Assembly (NCBI RefSeq): GCF_008254045.1
Contig: NZ_CP042425.1
Span: 8,632,163-8,696,162, forward strand
Source: Limnoglobus roseus
GTDB taxonomy: Bacteria > Planctomycetota > Planctomycetia > Gemmatales > Gemmataceae
Length of the DNA stretch: 64,000 nucleotides
Direction of reading: 5' to 3'
Positions 25,452 to 35,428 of the stretch are shown one piece after another; the first letter of the stretch is position 1; every line of letters begins with the position of its first letter. The translations under genes and the position numbers were made by a program. The notes under the pieces were generated by a model. The model did no database searches, was not told the origin of the DNA, and saw only the letters and a program-made list of their open reading frames with translations.

Positions 25452-28400
25452 CTAACGGGTAGACTCCAAGGCCCGCTTGAGAGCGGCGTTCAACGCTTCC
25501 GGGGTGAACGGTTTCTGAACGAATCCGCTGATGTGCACCCCCCCATACGGCTGGCGGTCTCTTCCGGGCCGTACCCGCTCATGACGAGAATCGGGACCGT
25601 CCCGCTCACACCCCGGATCGACTCGGCCAACGCCAATCCGCCCATCCGCGGCATCGTCAGGTCGAGAATCACGGCCCGAATGTCGGCCGAGCGATCACGG
25701 AAAACGTCCAGCCCTTGCGTCCCGTCTTCGGCCTCGATCACCTCAAAGCCCGCGTTCTTGAGGATCATCTTGACGAGCCCCCGTACCCCTTTCTCGTCGT
25801 CCACGACCAGCACCGTGCCGGAGCCCCGCCCCGCCGTCGCCGCGATCCGAATCGGCGCCCCAACCACTTCGGGCGTGGGCCGGTGCGAGAGCGGGAGCAG
25901 GACCCGGACCGTCGTGCCCCGGCCCACTTCGCTCCGCACGCGGACCGTCCCCGCGTGCCCGCGGACGATGCCCAGCACGGCGGCCAGGCCCAACCCGCGG
26001 CCGGTGAACTTCGTCGTGTAGAACGGGTCGAACATCCGCGCCTGGGTGTCGGCGCTCATGCCGCTGCCGTCGTCCGACACCTCGAGGGTCGCGTACGCGC
26101 CTTCGGGCAGGTCGCCCCGCCCCCCCAGGAACGGGGATGCCAAAGCCGCCCGGTCGGAATGGGCCGTGTCGGTCCGAACGGTGACGGTCCCCCGCCCCCC
26201 CGGGGCGGCCTCGGCCGCGTTCGTGACGAGGTTCATCACGACTTGCGACACCTGGGCGGGATCGACGTCGACCGGGAGGGGCCCGCCCGCCAACTCGAAC
26301 CGGAGTTCCGCCCCGACCGCGGCCCGTCGAAGCAGTCCTTCTAAGCCGCGGATCAGGCCGGACAGGTCCGTCAGCCGGTTTTCACGGGGGGACATCCCGG
26401 AATACGAGAGGAGCTGCTGGACCAGGTCGGTGGCGAGCCGGGCCGACTGATCCACCTCGCCCATCATGGCGTGGTGCGCGGAACCGGCCGGGAGTTCCCC
26501 GAGGATGACCTGGGCGTACCCGATGATCGGCGTGAGCAGGTTGTTCAGGTCGTGCGCGACCCCGCCGGCCATCAGGCCGAGGCTCTCCAACTTCTGGGTC
26601 TGGAACACCTGCCCCTCGAGGTCCCGCCGGGCCGCCTCCGACCGCTTCGCGGCGTCGATGTCGATCCCCGTCACGACCGCCCCTTCGATTCGATTGTCCC
26701 CCGTCTCGTAGGGCCGGATGCGGACCGAGTGCCAGCGGCCGGTGCGGTCCCGGGCCTCGAACGCGGTGGCCTCGAGCGAATCGATCACCCGCGCGACCGT
26801 GCCCGCCGGGTCCGGGGCGTCGAGCCCGAGGCCCGTCTCCCGCAGGGACCGCCCCACGTCCGCCGGCTGCAGGCCGAACACCGCCTCGGCCTGGGCCGTG
26901 AGCCGGCGGATGCGGAGGTCGCGGCCGACCACGACGACCGGGACGTTGACCCCGACGAGCAGGCTGTGCAGGTCGTCGTTCGTCCGGCCGAGTTCGCGGT
27001 TGCGGTGCTCGAGTTCCTCGTTGACCGTTTCCAGTTCCTCGTTCGCCGATTGCATCTCCTCCCGGGCCGTCTGCAACTCCTCGTTCGTGCTCTGGAGTTC
27101 CTCGTTGCTCGCCAGGATCTCCTCGTTGGCCGACTTGAGTTCCTCGTTCGTCGCCTCGTACTCCTCGGCCACCGCCTGTTGGTGCTCCCGTGCGGCTTCG
27201 AGTTCGCGCCGGAGTTGCCCGACCCGCTCGGCGAGTTCGGAGTCGTTGATGGGGACGACTGGGGGCGCTGGCGGCCGGGAGTCCGCGTCCTCGAACGCGA
27301 TCAGGAAGCACAGCAGTCCCGGACCGGCGCCGGCCAGGGGCGTGATTTGGAGGGTGACGGTTCGGGCCGCGTCGCCCTCGCCGACGCGGACGTCGGGCCG
27401 GCGGATCACGGCCCCTTCCGTGCGGGCGGCGGAGACCCCGTCGCGGAGGTCCGGGAGGAGACCTTCCCGGGCCATCCGCAGCAGATCGAGGCCGGCGGTT
27501 CCCGAGGGGTGCCGGAGGTACGGGTCGGAATCACCGCGGAATTGAAGGATGTTCAGGTTGTCGTCGACCAGGACCGCGACCGGGGCGTACCGGGCGAGAA
27601 CCCGATCGGCCTCGCGGTAAACGTCTGCCAACCCGCCGGCCTCCCGTGGCGGGCCGGCCGCAACGGGTGGGCGGCCCGCCACGGGAGGCCCGGCGACGAG
27701 GCCGGACGGGAGCCGGGCCGGGGCCAGGGTTCGGGTGTAGAGGTGTTCGTCCCGGCCGACCGGGACGAACAGGTCGGCGAACGGGCCGATCGTTTCCGAC
27801 GGGCCGAGGAGGAGGTACCCGCCCGGCCGCAGCGCGTAGTGGAACAGCGGGATCACCCGCCGCTGGAGGGCCGCGTCGAAGTAGATGAGGACGTTCCGGC
27901 ACGAGACCAGGTCCATCCGGGCGAACGGCGGGTCGGCGGTCAGGTCGTGGCGGGCGAACACGCACAGGTCGCGGACGGCGGAACTCACCCGGTACCCGGC
28001 GGTGGTCTTCCGGAAGTGCCGCCGGAGCCGGTCGGGGGACACGTCCTCGGCGATGTTTTCCGGGTACACGCCGGCCCGCGCCCGGGCCAACGCCGCCTCG
28101 TTCACGTCGGTCGCGAGGATTTTGACCGGCACCTCGGCCGCCCCCTCGAACGCCTCGACGAGGACGATGGCCAGCGAGTACGCCTCCTCCCCGGTCGAAC
28201 ACCCCGGCACCCAGACGCGGAGGGGCGTGTCGTCCACGCGGTCGCGGAGGAGGGGCGGGATCGCCTCCGCCCGAAAGCGGTCGAACACGCCCGGGTCGCG
28301 GAAAAACCGCGTAACGCCGATGAGGAGGTCCCGGGCCAGGGCGGCCAACTCCGCCGGGTCGTCCCGCACCGCCCGGACCAGGGCGTCGACGCCGGCGAAT

Positions 28401-29164
28401 CTCTGGAGCGCGATCCGTCGCGTGACCCGCCGTCGGATCGTGTTCTGCTTGTACTGGCCGAAGTCGACCCCCGTCCGTTCGCGTAACACGGCGAACAGGG
28501 GTGCGAGCGCGTTGCCGTCGGGAAGCGGCTCGGCGCCGTCGGCCCCGGGCTCGGCGGGTGCCTCCGGTCCTCCGCCCAATCGGACCAAGGCGTCGGCAAT
28601 GCCTTCCGGTGACAGGACCGCGTCCACGCCCGCGGCGGCGGCGCTGGCGGGCATCCCGGTCTGGCCGGCCGTATCGACGCTCTGGGCGAAGGTGAGCCCG
28701 CCGGCCTCGCGGATGTCGCCGATGCCGTGCGTGCCGTCCGTCCCGCCGCCGGACAGGACGACGGCGACCGCCCGCGGGCCGTACGCGAGGGCCAGGGACC
28801 GGAAGAGGTAGTCGATCGGGTGGTGGGGGGCGCTGCGGTCGCCGCGGGGGTTCAACCGAATGACGCCGCCCTCGACCCCCATCCGCGTATCGGGGGGGAT
28901 GACGTAGACGTGGTCGGGTTCGACCGCCATGCCCTCCACCGCTTCCCGGACCGACCGCGCCGTCTCCCGCGAAAGGATCTCGGCGAGCACACTGGATCGG
29001 GACGGATCGAGGTGTTGGACCAGCAAGATGGCGAAGCCGGCACGGGCGGGCAGTCGTTGCAAGAACTGGGTGAACGCCTCGAGACCGCCGGCGGACGCTC
29101 CGACCCCAACAACGGGGAAAGAAAGGCCGTGCGGTCGAGTGCTTGGTGAATGGAGCTGGGGCAT
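25452..29164 (-). CDS. CheB-CheR-PAS-histidine kinase-receiver hybrid, frameshifted in its last domain
   Basis: About 1,237 codons if the frame were intact. Domains: CheB methylesterase (about 15-190; VVGVGASAGGLEAFTQFL), CheR methyltransferase (225-490; VDFGQYKQNTIRRRVTRR, VWVPGCSTGEEAYSLAIV), a long coiled coil of NEEL repeats (650-740), PAS, HisKA (GLMAGGVAHDLNNLLTPI), HATPase (GLGLAAVLGIVRGHAG) and a receiver (VLVVDDEKGVRGL, AVILDLTMPRMGG). Near 25545, at a run of seven C on the plus strand, the frame slips: the written frame stops at 25490, while the true end (ISGFVQKPFTPEALNAALKR) continues to 25452. The slip removes the receiver's switch Lys. Cytoplasmic; no chemotaxis genes nearby. 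Confidence 0.88.
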
Positions 29165-29813
29165 GTGCGGCGACCGGGGAAGGTGGAGTGAAATTCGCCG
29201 ATCGAGGGGACATTACCGAGTCACAATGGCATGCTATGAACTACGGCCTAACAATTAAACCATCTTTCACATTGCCGGTTGTCGTTAGCGTAAGGTGCCC
29301 GCCCAGGCGAAGGGACACGATCCATGCCGTTCAATGCGGCAACCTGTACTTCGCCAAACGCACACGCTCTAGCTACCGCGTGGTCTCGTTTCTTCAGTCA
29401 CAAATGCTGCGCGATATCTTCGGCAAACCTTTATTCCTCCTAGACTTTGATACGATTCGGGTGCGCTAAACCGTGCTGAGGCGGGGGTTTCGGCGGGTCG
29501 AACGGGAGCGGGTAGGGATGTGCGATATTGGGTTGCCGAGGATACCGACCTCGGACGACACGACGTGGATGACGTTGCCGGTCGCATACAACCGGGCCAG
29601 CCACAGTGTTGATCCGAGGGCCCTAGTCGAGTAGGACGTCCGCGACGCCGCGGCTGTGTAACCTCTTATCCCAACTCACTTGGTCGATGCGAGGGAGGGC
29701 TGTCATGCCCTATCTGTGACGACGCTCCAACTTTCCGCGTCCGACGTCCACGTTCTCGGAAAGTGTCACTGCTTCACCACCTCGTCAACGTTCGCATGGG
29801 CCTTGTGAACGAA
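29165..29813. other. non-coding region with a fragment of the HVRGCWVVD family
   Basis: About 650 bases. On the plus strand at about 29395-29435 the frame reads QMLRDIFGKP, matching the RDIFGNPFRP motif of the protein at 34682-35428 but on the opposite strand to that gene's copy; the rest of the gene is absent. Nothing else was recognised. Confidence 0.4.
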
Positions 29814-30044
29814 TCACAATGTGCCAATTCGTTGGGTCTTACCGGCGGTGTACCCCTCACCACCGAAAATCCACATCATCGCGGCCGCGACCATCAGTGC
29901 CGTCGCAAAAGTGATCGACAGCACGAGTCTCCACGGGAAGGGGTTTTCGGACTGACCAGGTCCTTCGGCGGTAAAGAACTGACAACCCCCGAAGGCCGCG
30001 ATGATGCATCCCAAAAGGGCTACAGCAAAGGACGTGTATTTCAT
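29814..30044 (-). CDS. small two-helix membrane protein, copy 2
   Basis: 76 residues from the ATG at 30042-30044, seven bases after GGGAGGG. Two membrane segments (SFAVALLGCIIAAFGGCQFF and LSITFATALMVAAAMMWIFG) and a polar tail. Paralogue of 13330-13581, sharing KYTSFAV and GGEGYT. In this copy it lies beside YozE/MIPIYFDEL/eRF1-like genes. Confidence 0.7.
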   Translation of the reverse strand: MKYTSFAVALLGCIIAAFGGCQFFTAEGPGQSENPFPWRLVLSITFATALMVAAAMMWIFGGEGYTAGKTQRIGTL

Positions 30045-30242
30045 GACCAACCCTCCCAGATCGGGGCCGGAAGGTCACACCAATGAGTTGCGACGTCAGT
30101 CGAACTCAGAAGCATCCCGTGCCCAAACCCCGGTTATCGGCAAACTTTCACGAGTTGAACGCCCTCCCCTGAGCCCGTGAAAGTGTCGGGCCGAGGGATG
30201 CAAAAGTCTCTGGGGCGGTGACAGTTTCGCTCGGGGCCGGCC

Positions 30243-30451
30243 TGTCAGGATCCCCCGAGAAGCGTTTCGTGTACTCGGCCAGGACTGCGTCTAAGTTTTA
30301 GAGCGTCGCCTCGTGCCGGCGGTTTCGAACGGATGTACTCTCCAAATCGCTCGCAACCGGCCGGCGCGTCGGGATCGTTTGCCGCGTCCCAGGCGAGGTC
30401 GCCGACCGCGTCAACGACACGGGTCTTTTACGACGAAAGCCAAGTTTGGAA
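30243..30451 (-). pseudogene. YozE-like protein, dead copy
   Basis: ATG at 30449-30451 begins TFQTWLSS, then a TAA (about codon 10) where relatives have Gln. The frame continues with the conserved VVDAVGDLAWDAANDPDAPA and FGEYIRSKPPARGDALK, then a second one-base slip before LDAVLAEYTKR. It follows the MIPIYFDEL copy as in the intact pair at 20819-21297. Two lesions make this a clear pseudogene. Confidence 0.7.
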
Positions 30452-30761
30452 CGTCATCGTAGGGTATCGGGGCGGTTCGAGAGGGCGAGGAACTCACCGG
30501 TCCGCACCCTTTTGCCCTGGGCCATGTCGCCGTGGCCTCGGCCGTCATCCCGACTAAGACTTGGGCCTGGAGGACGAACGCGCTGAGGGCAAGGAGTTGG
30601 GGGCTGTCGAATGCCATGACCCTTTTGGCCAGGCCGGCATTCGTCTGACTCAAGTGGTTGGCCACGAGCGTTCGCAGTTGCACGGGGGAGCACTCGTCGT
30701 GGCGGAGGCGGGTGCAGGCCCGTAAGAGCTCCGCCAATTCGTCGAAATAAATCGGGATCAC
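30411..30761 (-). CDS. MIPIYFDEL-family protein, copy 3, with an aberrant C-terminus
   Basis: 116 residues from a GTG (30759-30761). Residues 1-75 match the family (IPIYFDELAELLRACTRLR; LLALSAFVLQAQVLVGMTAE). The last 40 residues (GCGPVSSSPSRTAPIPY and on) are unlike the other copies and run across the start of the dead YozE gene in another frame, so the normal stop was lost by a frameshift. Probably a decaying copy. Confidence 0.55.
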   Translation of the reverse strand: MIPIYFDELAELLRACTRLRHDECSPVQLRTLVANHLSQTNAGLAKRVMAFDSPQLLALSAFVLQAQVLVGMTAEATATWPRAKGCGPVSSSPSRTAPIPYDDVPNLAFVVKDPCR

Positions 30762-30816
30762 GGTCGGGAACTCCGGGTGAATTAATCTTAGGCGTGTGAC
30801 GTACCGCAGGGTTGAG

Positions 30817-31245
30817 TTACGCTCGGTTGAACTCCGTGTAGAACTCTCGCGCCTTGGCTAGTAACTCGCTCTCGGTCATGTGGTGGGCGTCTACGACGAC
30901 GGAACCGATGACCGTCCGGGCAATGTCGGCGTGGTGGCTGGTGAGTTCGGCTCGGAGGTGCTCCATCGCGCTGCTCCGACCCGTGCCGCTCCCGAACAGC
31001 AACACCTGAGCCGCCCCATGGAGAGTCTTGGCGATGGACTCGTAAAAGGATTTCCGCTCGGGAGGGCGTTTCCCGTCGGTCCACTCGTGCGCGGAGTGAA
31101 GGTGACGCCCGTACCCATGTGGGTCGAACGGGGTGATCCGCTCGGGAACGGTCCCCCGCACCTCGGCCTGGTAGACCCGCGCCTCCCGGTGGTCGAGGAC
31201 GACGAGTAAGTGCGGGCCGGCCGGCCCCGTCTGCGATTCCGCCAT
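30817..31245 (-). CDS. eRF1-like (baeRF/host-attachment type) small protein, copy 2
   Basis: 142 residues, the same length as copy 1 at 7352-7780 and about 65% identical by eye. Opens AESQTGPAGPHLLVVLDHRE; keeps VLLFGSGTGRSSAMEHLRAE and SVVVDAHHMTESELLAKARE and ends FYTEFNRA. It is upstream of the MIPIYFDEL copy 3 on the same strand. Role unknown; eRF1-like fold inferred from pattern. Confidence 0.65.
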   Translation of the reverse strand: MAESQTGPAGPHLLVVLDHREARVYQAEVRGTVPERITPFDPHGYGRHLHSAHEWTDGKRPPERKSFYESIAKTLHGAAQVLLFGSGTGRSSAMEHLRAELTSHHADIARTVIGSVVVDAHHMTESELLAKAREFYTEFNRA

Positions 31246-31489
31246 GATTCGATACTCCAGTTGTCATTAATGAATCCTCCGCGAATTATTTCCGGCAAAC
31301 GCCGGAACGCGAAGGCAAGGAACGGATGATTCCGAGCGGAAAGAGGTGCGATGGGGTGAGCCCCCGAGGACCGCTCGTATGACCATCATACGCACGACGC
31401 GGAGAAGAGGCCAAGTTTCGCGATTTCTGCGGACGGCGATCGGGTCGAATGGTCCCTCGCGACAAGTGCGGGGCGAGGGGCCGTCACCC

Positions 31490-31640
31490 GAGGGACTTCA
31501 ACAGGCCGAGGATCATCCCCACGTCGACCGGTTTGACGAGGTGCCGATGAAACCCGGCGACTGCGAACACAATCGGGCCGATGACGCACGAGCAACGCGC
31601 CAGCAATCTCCTGACCGACAGGTACCACTAACCGCGGGTG
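31490..31640 (-). pseudogene. receiver-domain C-terminal remnant
   Basis: The minus strand reads IVFAVAGFHRHLVKPVDVGM then ILGLLKSLG and a stop at about 31491, the classic end of a receiver with its switch Lys. Nothing upstream of about 31600 fits the rest of the domain. A homologous stub lies at 51220-51330, and both are followed by the tail of the same lipoprotein gene, so the block was duplicated. Confidence 0.6.
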
Positions 31641-31762
31641 CTAGGGTAAAACAACGCCGTCCGCGGAAATGGTCCGCGGGCGGCGCTGGAAACGTGACTC
31701 GCTTACAGACCAACTTGCTTCTTCAGATCGGCCAACTTCGCATTCACCTGCTCGGGCCCCGC
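31548..31762 (-). repeat. segment duplicated at 51244-51452
   Basis: About 210 bases, close to 88% identical by eye to 51244-51452. It contains the receiver stub, a terminator-like hairpin (31655-31690, imperfect here) and the last 16 codons of the coiled-coil lipoprotein (VNAKLADLKKQVGL and stop). In this copy the lipoprotein gene is missing upstream of about 31765. Confidence 0.75.
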
Positions 31763-31846
31763 CATTGACCAGTCCGGCCCAACCGCGGATGATGCCCACA
31801 TGCGGCGAGGCCGGGCGAGGGGCGGGCCTGACGACAAAACTACCGC

Positions 31847-31874
31847 GATAGGTAGAGGTCGATAGGTAGAGGTC
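31847..31874 (+). repeat. 14-base tandem repeat, two copies
   Basis: GATAGGTAGAGGTC occurs twice in a row. On the minus strand this adds a repeated peptide (YLSTSTYR). Probably slippage within eroded DNA. Confidence 0.7.
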
Positions 31875-31899
31875 GGCAAGTTCGTCCTGCCCGAGGTCG

Positions 31900-32260
31900 C
31901 CGAGTCGGCCAATGCCGTCGGCTTGCTCGTCTTCCGGAATCAGGCCATGTCCCACGTCACTGGTACGACTACTCTGTTTAGCCTCTCGGTCGCCGACGGC
32001 GCTGGGCACCCGCAGCCCCCCGGCGCTCACGCTGCTGGCATTCGTCAAGGGGGCCGCGGCGAGCAGGGCGATCGTCGGCTACGCCACCTTGCGGTTGGGC
32101 CGCCGGTACGCCGTCGCCCTGCTCGCCGAGTCGGCCTTGTTCTCGGCAGCGATGGTGATACTGATAGCGGGTTCGAAGGCCGGGCACTTCCTCGTGTCGG
32201 CCGCGTGCGGGTTGCAGAACGGGCTGGTTAGCACGTACAGCGGGGGCGGTGGCCTCGGCG
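31900..32260 (+). pseudogene. DUF1275 (YoaK-like) membrane protein remnant
   Basis: One frame gives VFRNQAMSHVTGTTTLFSLS, the signature near the start of DUF1275 proteins. A second frame, from about 32030, gives LLAFVKGAAASRAIVGYATL, LGRRYAVALLAESALFSAAM and AACGLQNGLVSTYSGG, the central part. The halves are out of frame and the C-terminus is lost at about 32260. DUF1275 proteins are multi-pass membrane proteins of unknown transport function. Confidence 0.65.
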
Positions 32261-32413
32261 GAGGATTTCTACCTTCCCCGACGGCCGTGTCCGAACTTCT
32301 CCTGACAGCCTATCACGGGGGATGGATTACATTATCTTCACGCTATCCGGCCCAGGCCCATCGGTCCTCGCGATTAGCGTCCGCCGAACCGGACTGTTCC
32401 CGCGAGAACCGCT

Positions 32414-33297
32414 GTGACCTCGCCCACTCCGGACGCCGGCCCGCCGCCCGCCAACAGCCGACGTGGTCTCGCGCCTCGCGGATCGGCTTGTCTCTCAGCC
32501 CGCTCATCTCTGTGCACGTCGCGCTTGTCGGCCTCTTCTTCGTGCCGGTCACGCTGATCAGTCTCGTGATGCTGTTCGTGATGACCCGGATTAGCGGCCT
32601 CGGCATCACCGTCGGCTTCCACCGCTACCTGTCCCACCACGCCTTCCGCACATCGCGGCCGTTGCAATTCCTGATGGCCGCCGCCGGCTGCACGGCCCTC
32701 CAGAAAGGACCCCTGTGGTGGGTCATCCACCACCGCGAACACCACATGCACTCGGACACCGAGGGGGACGTGCACTCGCCGGTGGTGGACGGCTTCTGGT
32801 ACGGGCACTGCGGGTGGTTGTTCGCCAACGACCTGATGACGCCCGACACCAAGAACGTCCGCGACCTGCTGAAGTACCCGGAACTCGTCTGGCTCGACCG
32901 CCTGTGGATGATCCCGGGCGTCCTCGCGGCGGCGGCGTGCTACGCCATCGCCGGCGGCAGCGGCCTGATCTTTGGGTACTGCCTGAATACGGTACTCGTG
33001 TTCCAGGTGACGTTCGCGGTGAACTCGATCGGCCACCTGTGGGGCCGCCAGCGGTTCGCCACCGGCGAGGGAAGTCGGAACAACTGGCTGCTCGGCTATC
33101 TGGCCATGGGCGAGGGGTGGCACAACAACCACCACCAAGCCCCGACGAGTGCCCGGCACGGGTTCGCCTGGTACGAATTCGACATGAGTTACGGCGTCAT
33201 CAAACTGTTGCGCTGCCTCGGCCTGGTGTGGGGCGTCCGCCAACCGCCGGCAGGCGTCCCTAGGCATTCGGCAGACCCGTCTCACGAGGACCCCTGA
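32414..33297 (+). CDS. acyl-lipid / acyl-CoA delta-9 type desaturase, start uncertain
   Basis: The core from about 32490 encodes membrane segments (VALVGLFFVPVTLISLVMLF) and all His boxes: GFHRYLSHHAF, VIHHREHHMHSD, NSIGHLWG and GEGWHNNHHQAP, the di-iron ligands of integral-membrane fatty-acid desaturases. A normal-looking start (GTG at 32414, SPTPDAGPPPANSRRG) is in a different frame, so there may be a one-base slip at about 32475. Otherwise translation begins at TTG 32488 or later. The catalytic part is intact. It introduces a double bond in acyl chains at the membrane. Confidence 0.82.
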
Positions 33298-33511
33298 GGG
33301 TTTGCTCGGTGACCTGTGAATCGAGTTTACGCTTCGCCAAGCGGTACACATCCACGTACGTGGTAAAGCGGACCTTGCCCCGACACTTGAACTCATCGAC
33401 GGCCTTCAGGAAGCGCACCTCGTCCTCGGAGTACAACGTGCCCTCCTCGGCACTGCCGCTCCGCCTGGCGATGCTCTCATGCCGTTTACCTTTGCCCACG
33501 TCCCCGGCCAT
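33260..33511 (-). CDS. hypothetical protein preceded by a repeated upstream element
   Basis: 83 residues from the ATG at 33509-33511. The centre (LYSEDEVRFLKAVDEFKCRG) is a helical motif I associate with small Gemmataceae proteins. Lys/Arg-rich, no membrane segment. Its 3' end overlaps the desaturase end on the other strand by 38 bases. A 159-base element repeated at 50077 lies 10 bases upstream of its start. Confidence 0.5.
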   Translation of the reverse strand: MAGDVGKGKRHESIARRSGSAEEGTLYSEDEVRFLKAVDEFKCRGKVRFTTYVDVYRLAKRKLDSQVTEQTLRGPRETGLPNA

Positions 33512-33521
33512 GATGCGCCCA

Positions 33522-33680
33522 GCCGTGCGGGGTGGGAATGCGGTCTCCACGCTTCTGGGGTTCTGATCCCACCGCGGGCGGTAGATATAGCCGACGCCGA
33601 TCGGCCCGTGGCGGCGACGTAATCGCGTGCGAGAGGGGTGAGGGGCCAACCGTTGGAGGCTGACCGGGGTGTCTGGCCGA
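33522..33680 (-). repeat. 159-bp upstream element, copy 1
   Basis: 156 of 159 bases are the same as 50077-50235 (differences only in CTTCTGG/CCTCTGG, GATATAG/GATGTAG and TCTGGCC/TCTGACC). Both copies lie just before the start codon of unrelated minus-strand genes, in the same orientation. May be a mobile promoter/leader cassette. Confidence 0.9.
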
Positions 33681-33688
33681 GCAAGAGG

Positions 33689-33946
33689 TCAGGATCGCAC
33701 GTTAAATTGCGACGCCTCTTGCTCCCATTCCGTCAACTGCTGTTGAATATCCCTCAGGAGACACTCATTCTCGGTATGAGCCGCCGAAAGTGATTCGATG
33801 ACCTGATCCATCAAATCTCGGCACTCGAGGGCCGTTACACGCGGGGTCATGAGTTTCAGCCGGTGCATGAGTTCCGCATTGCTCGTGACCAATTCACGCT
33901 GTCGGCTGTGAAGGGAGTAAAATTCGTCGGGCAAACTGACGATCAT
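33689..33946 (-). CDS. hypothetical coiled-coil protein
   Basis: 85 residues from the ATG at 33944-33946. Mostly helical with heptads (RQRELVTSNAELMHRLKLM; ENECLLRDIQQQLTEWEQEA). Lower GC and more varied codons than its neighbours. The frame stays open upstream to 34138, but that part has an odd composition. Unknown function. Confidence 0.5.
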   Translation of the reverse strand: MIVSLPDEFYSLHSRQRELVTSNAELMHRLKLMTPRVTALECRDLMDQVIESLSAAHTENECLLRDIQQQLTEWEQEASQFNVRS

Positions 33947-34141
33947 CGCGACAGCTCTCTTGATGCATGAGAAAGTAACAAGCTGTGACACAACCTCCGA
34001 GAGTACTTGAAAACAAAACGAATCGGAAGTTGTGTCAGAGCTTGTAAAGCCTAGTACTTGGAACGCCTTAACTTTGTCAGTCTTATCCCCAAATCGACCC
34101 TTCACATTCCGTTCCTGGCGCGTTGCTGAGGCGGCCAAAGG

Positions 34142-34588
34142 TCAGCAAACTTCAGTGCCCGAGTTGGCACGGTTCTTTAGTTCCCTATGCCCCGGCTTGT
34201 CCGGCCACTTCGTCCGCACGGCCCAGTCGAGCAGATCCAAGATGACGACCGGGTCCACCGGCTTGACGATGTGGAACCGGATGCCCGCGGCCGTCGACAG
34301 GTTCCGGCCCGGCCGGTCGTCGCACCCGGTGACGGCTGCAACGACGGGTGGGCGGTCGGCGGCAACGAGGTATCGGGCCACCGCCCAACCGTCGAGGTCG
34401 GGCATGAGGAGGTCGAGGATGGCCACGTCCGGCGGGGCCTCGGCGGCCAGGCGGAGGGCGTCCCGGCCGCCGTGGGCGACCCGGGGCCGGTGCCCGCGGA
34501 GGGCGACGAGTTGGGCGAGGGAGTCGGCCGCGTCGGCGTTGTCGTCGGCGACGAGGACAGAGAGCGGCGTGTCGAGGGTGTCGGTCAT
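34142..34588 (-). CDS. stand-alone receiver protein
   Basis: 148 residues. LSVLVADDNADAADSLAQLV, phospho-Asp in VAILDLLMPDLDG, Thr in AAVTGCDD, switch Lys in FHIVKPVDPVV. Complete acidic pocket, no output domain. It lies between an HVRGCWVVD-family gene and a small coiled-coil gene. Partner kinase unknown. Confidence 0.85.
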   Translation of the reverse strand: MTDTLDTPLSVLVADDNADAADSLAQLVALRGHRPRVAHGGRDALRLAAEAPPDVAILDLLMPDLDGWAVARYLVAADRPPVVAAVTGCDDRPGRNLSTAAGIRFHIVKPVDPVVILDLLDWAVRTKWPDKPGHRELKNRANSGTEVC

Positions 34589-34681
34589 GGGAGTGGTCGC
34601 GGGTGGAGTGGGGAGGAAGCTGCCCGGGGCGACTGAGGGCCATTGTACGAACGACGGCCCGGGCCGCTTCCGTTCCTCGTG

Positions 34682-35428
34682 TCAACTCTTCCCGAGCACG
34701 CCGTCGACGACCCAGCACCCGCGGACGTGCGGCCCCTCGCCCCGGCAGTGGGCGAGGATGTCGGCGTCCTCGCACCCCGCGTCTTGAAGGGCATCGGCCA
34801 GGATGGGCAGGCGGTCGGAGACGCGGTCGGCGTAGATCGCTTCCGCGAGGCCGACGGCGGTCGGCGTGAGCCACGACGGGGGTAAGGTGACGGGACGGAA
34901 CGGGTTGCCGAAGATGTCGCGGAGGATCGCGAGTTGGGATCGACGTTCTTTCGTGGCCAAGGGACTCCCTCCCCGGCCGTGGGCTTTCGACCAAACTTTT
35001 AGCCCCATCGCCGAATAGTGGACCGCCATGACGGCCGCCGTAGATGGTGGATCTTTTAGAGCAGATACCGCTATCGCGATGTTGAGCTTGCCGTTCAACC
35101 CCCGACGATCTGCGCGAGAGGGCGATCCGGAAAGCGATCCGCGTAGGTCATCTACGACGTCCCTCGCGGTACCGATCTCTGCCGTGAATTCCGTCTCACT
35201 CGTCTCGCCATCGGCATACCGTTCAGCCGCCCGGATCACGGCACGAAACTTCTCATTGTCCAACAGGTGAACCACACGCTGAAGACAGGCAACCGCCAGT
35301 AGTCGTAGTTTCCGGGGTGATACAGGCCGGATCACGGAAGGCCGCGCCGTGTGTACGACGTTGCTGGCGAAGTTGACCATCGTCACGAGATTCCTCTCGT
35401 CGCTCACCAGCCACTCTTCCTCCGTCAT
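34682..35428 (-). CDS. Gemmataceae-type protein ending in HVRGCWVVD
   Basis: 248 residues. The pattern is that of a large family of Gemmata proteins: a MTEEEWL start, LRLLAVACLQRVVHLL, AERYADGETSETE, the middle signature AILRDIFGNPFRPVTLPPSW, then LADALQDAGCEDADILAHCR and the ending HVRGCWVVDGVLGKS. Cytoplasmic, helical, function unknown. This is the only intact member here; remnants occur near 29400, 51110-51200 and 63232-63587. Confidence 0.75.
   Translation of the reverse strand: MTEEEWLVSDERNLVTMVNFASNVVHTARPSVIRPVSPRKLRLLAVACLQRVVHLLDNEKFRAVIRAAERYADGETSETEFTAEIGTARDVVDDLRGSLSGSPSRADRRGLNGKLNIAIAVSALKDPPSTAAVMAVHYSAMGLKVWSKAHGRGGSPLATKERRSQLAILRDIFGNPFRPVTLPPSWLTPTAVGLAEAIYADRVSDRLPILADALQDAGCEDADILAHCRGEGPHVRGCWVVDGVLGKS

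Noticed and set aside
26471..28486. A 671-codon plus-strand frame opposite the CheB-CheR-kinase gene
   Set aside because: Composition (Val/Arg/Asp-rich, no domain) is the typical antisense shadow of a high-GC gene.
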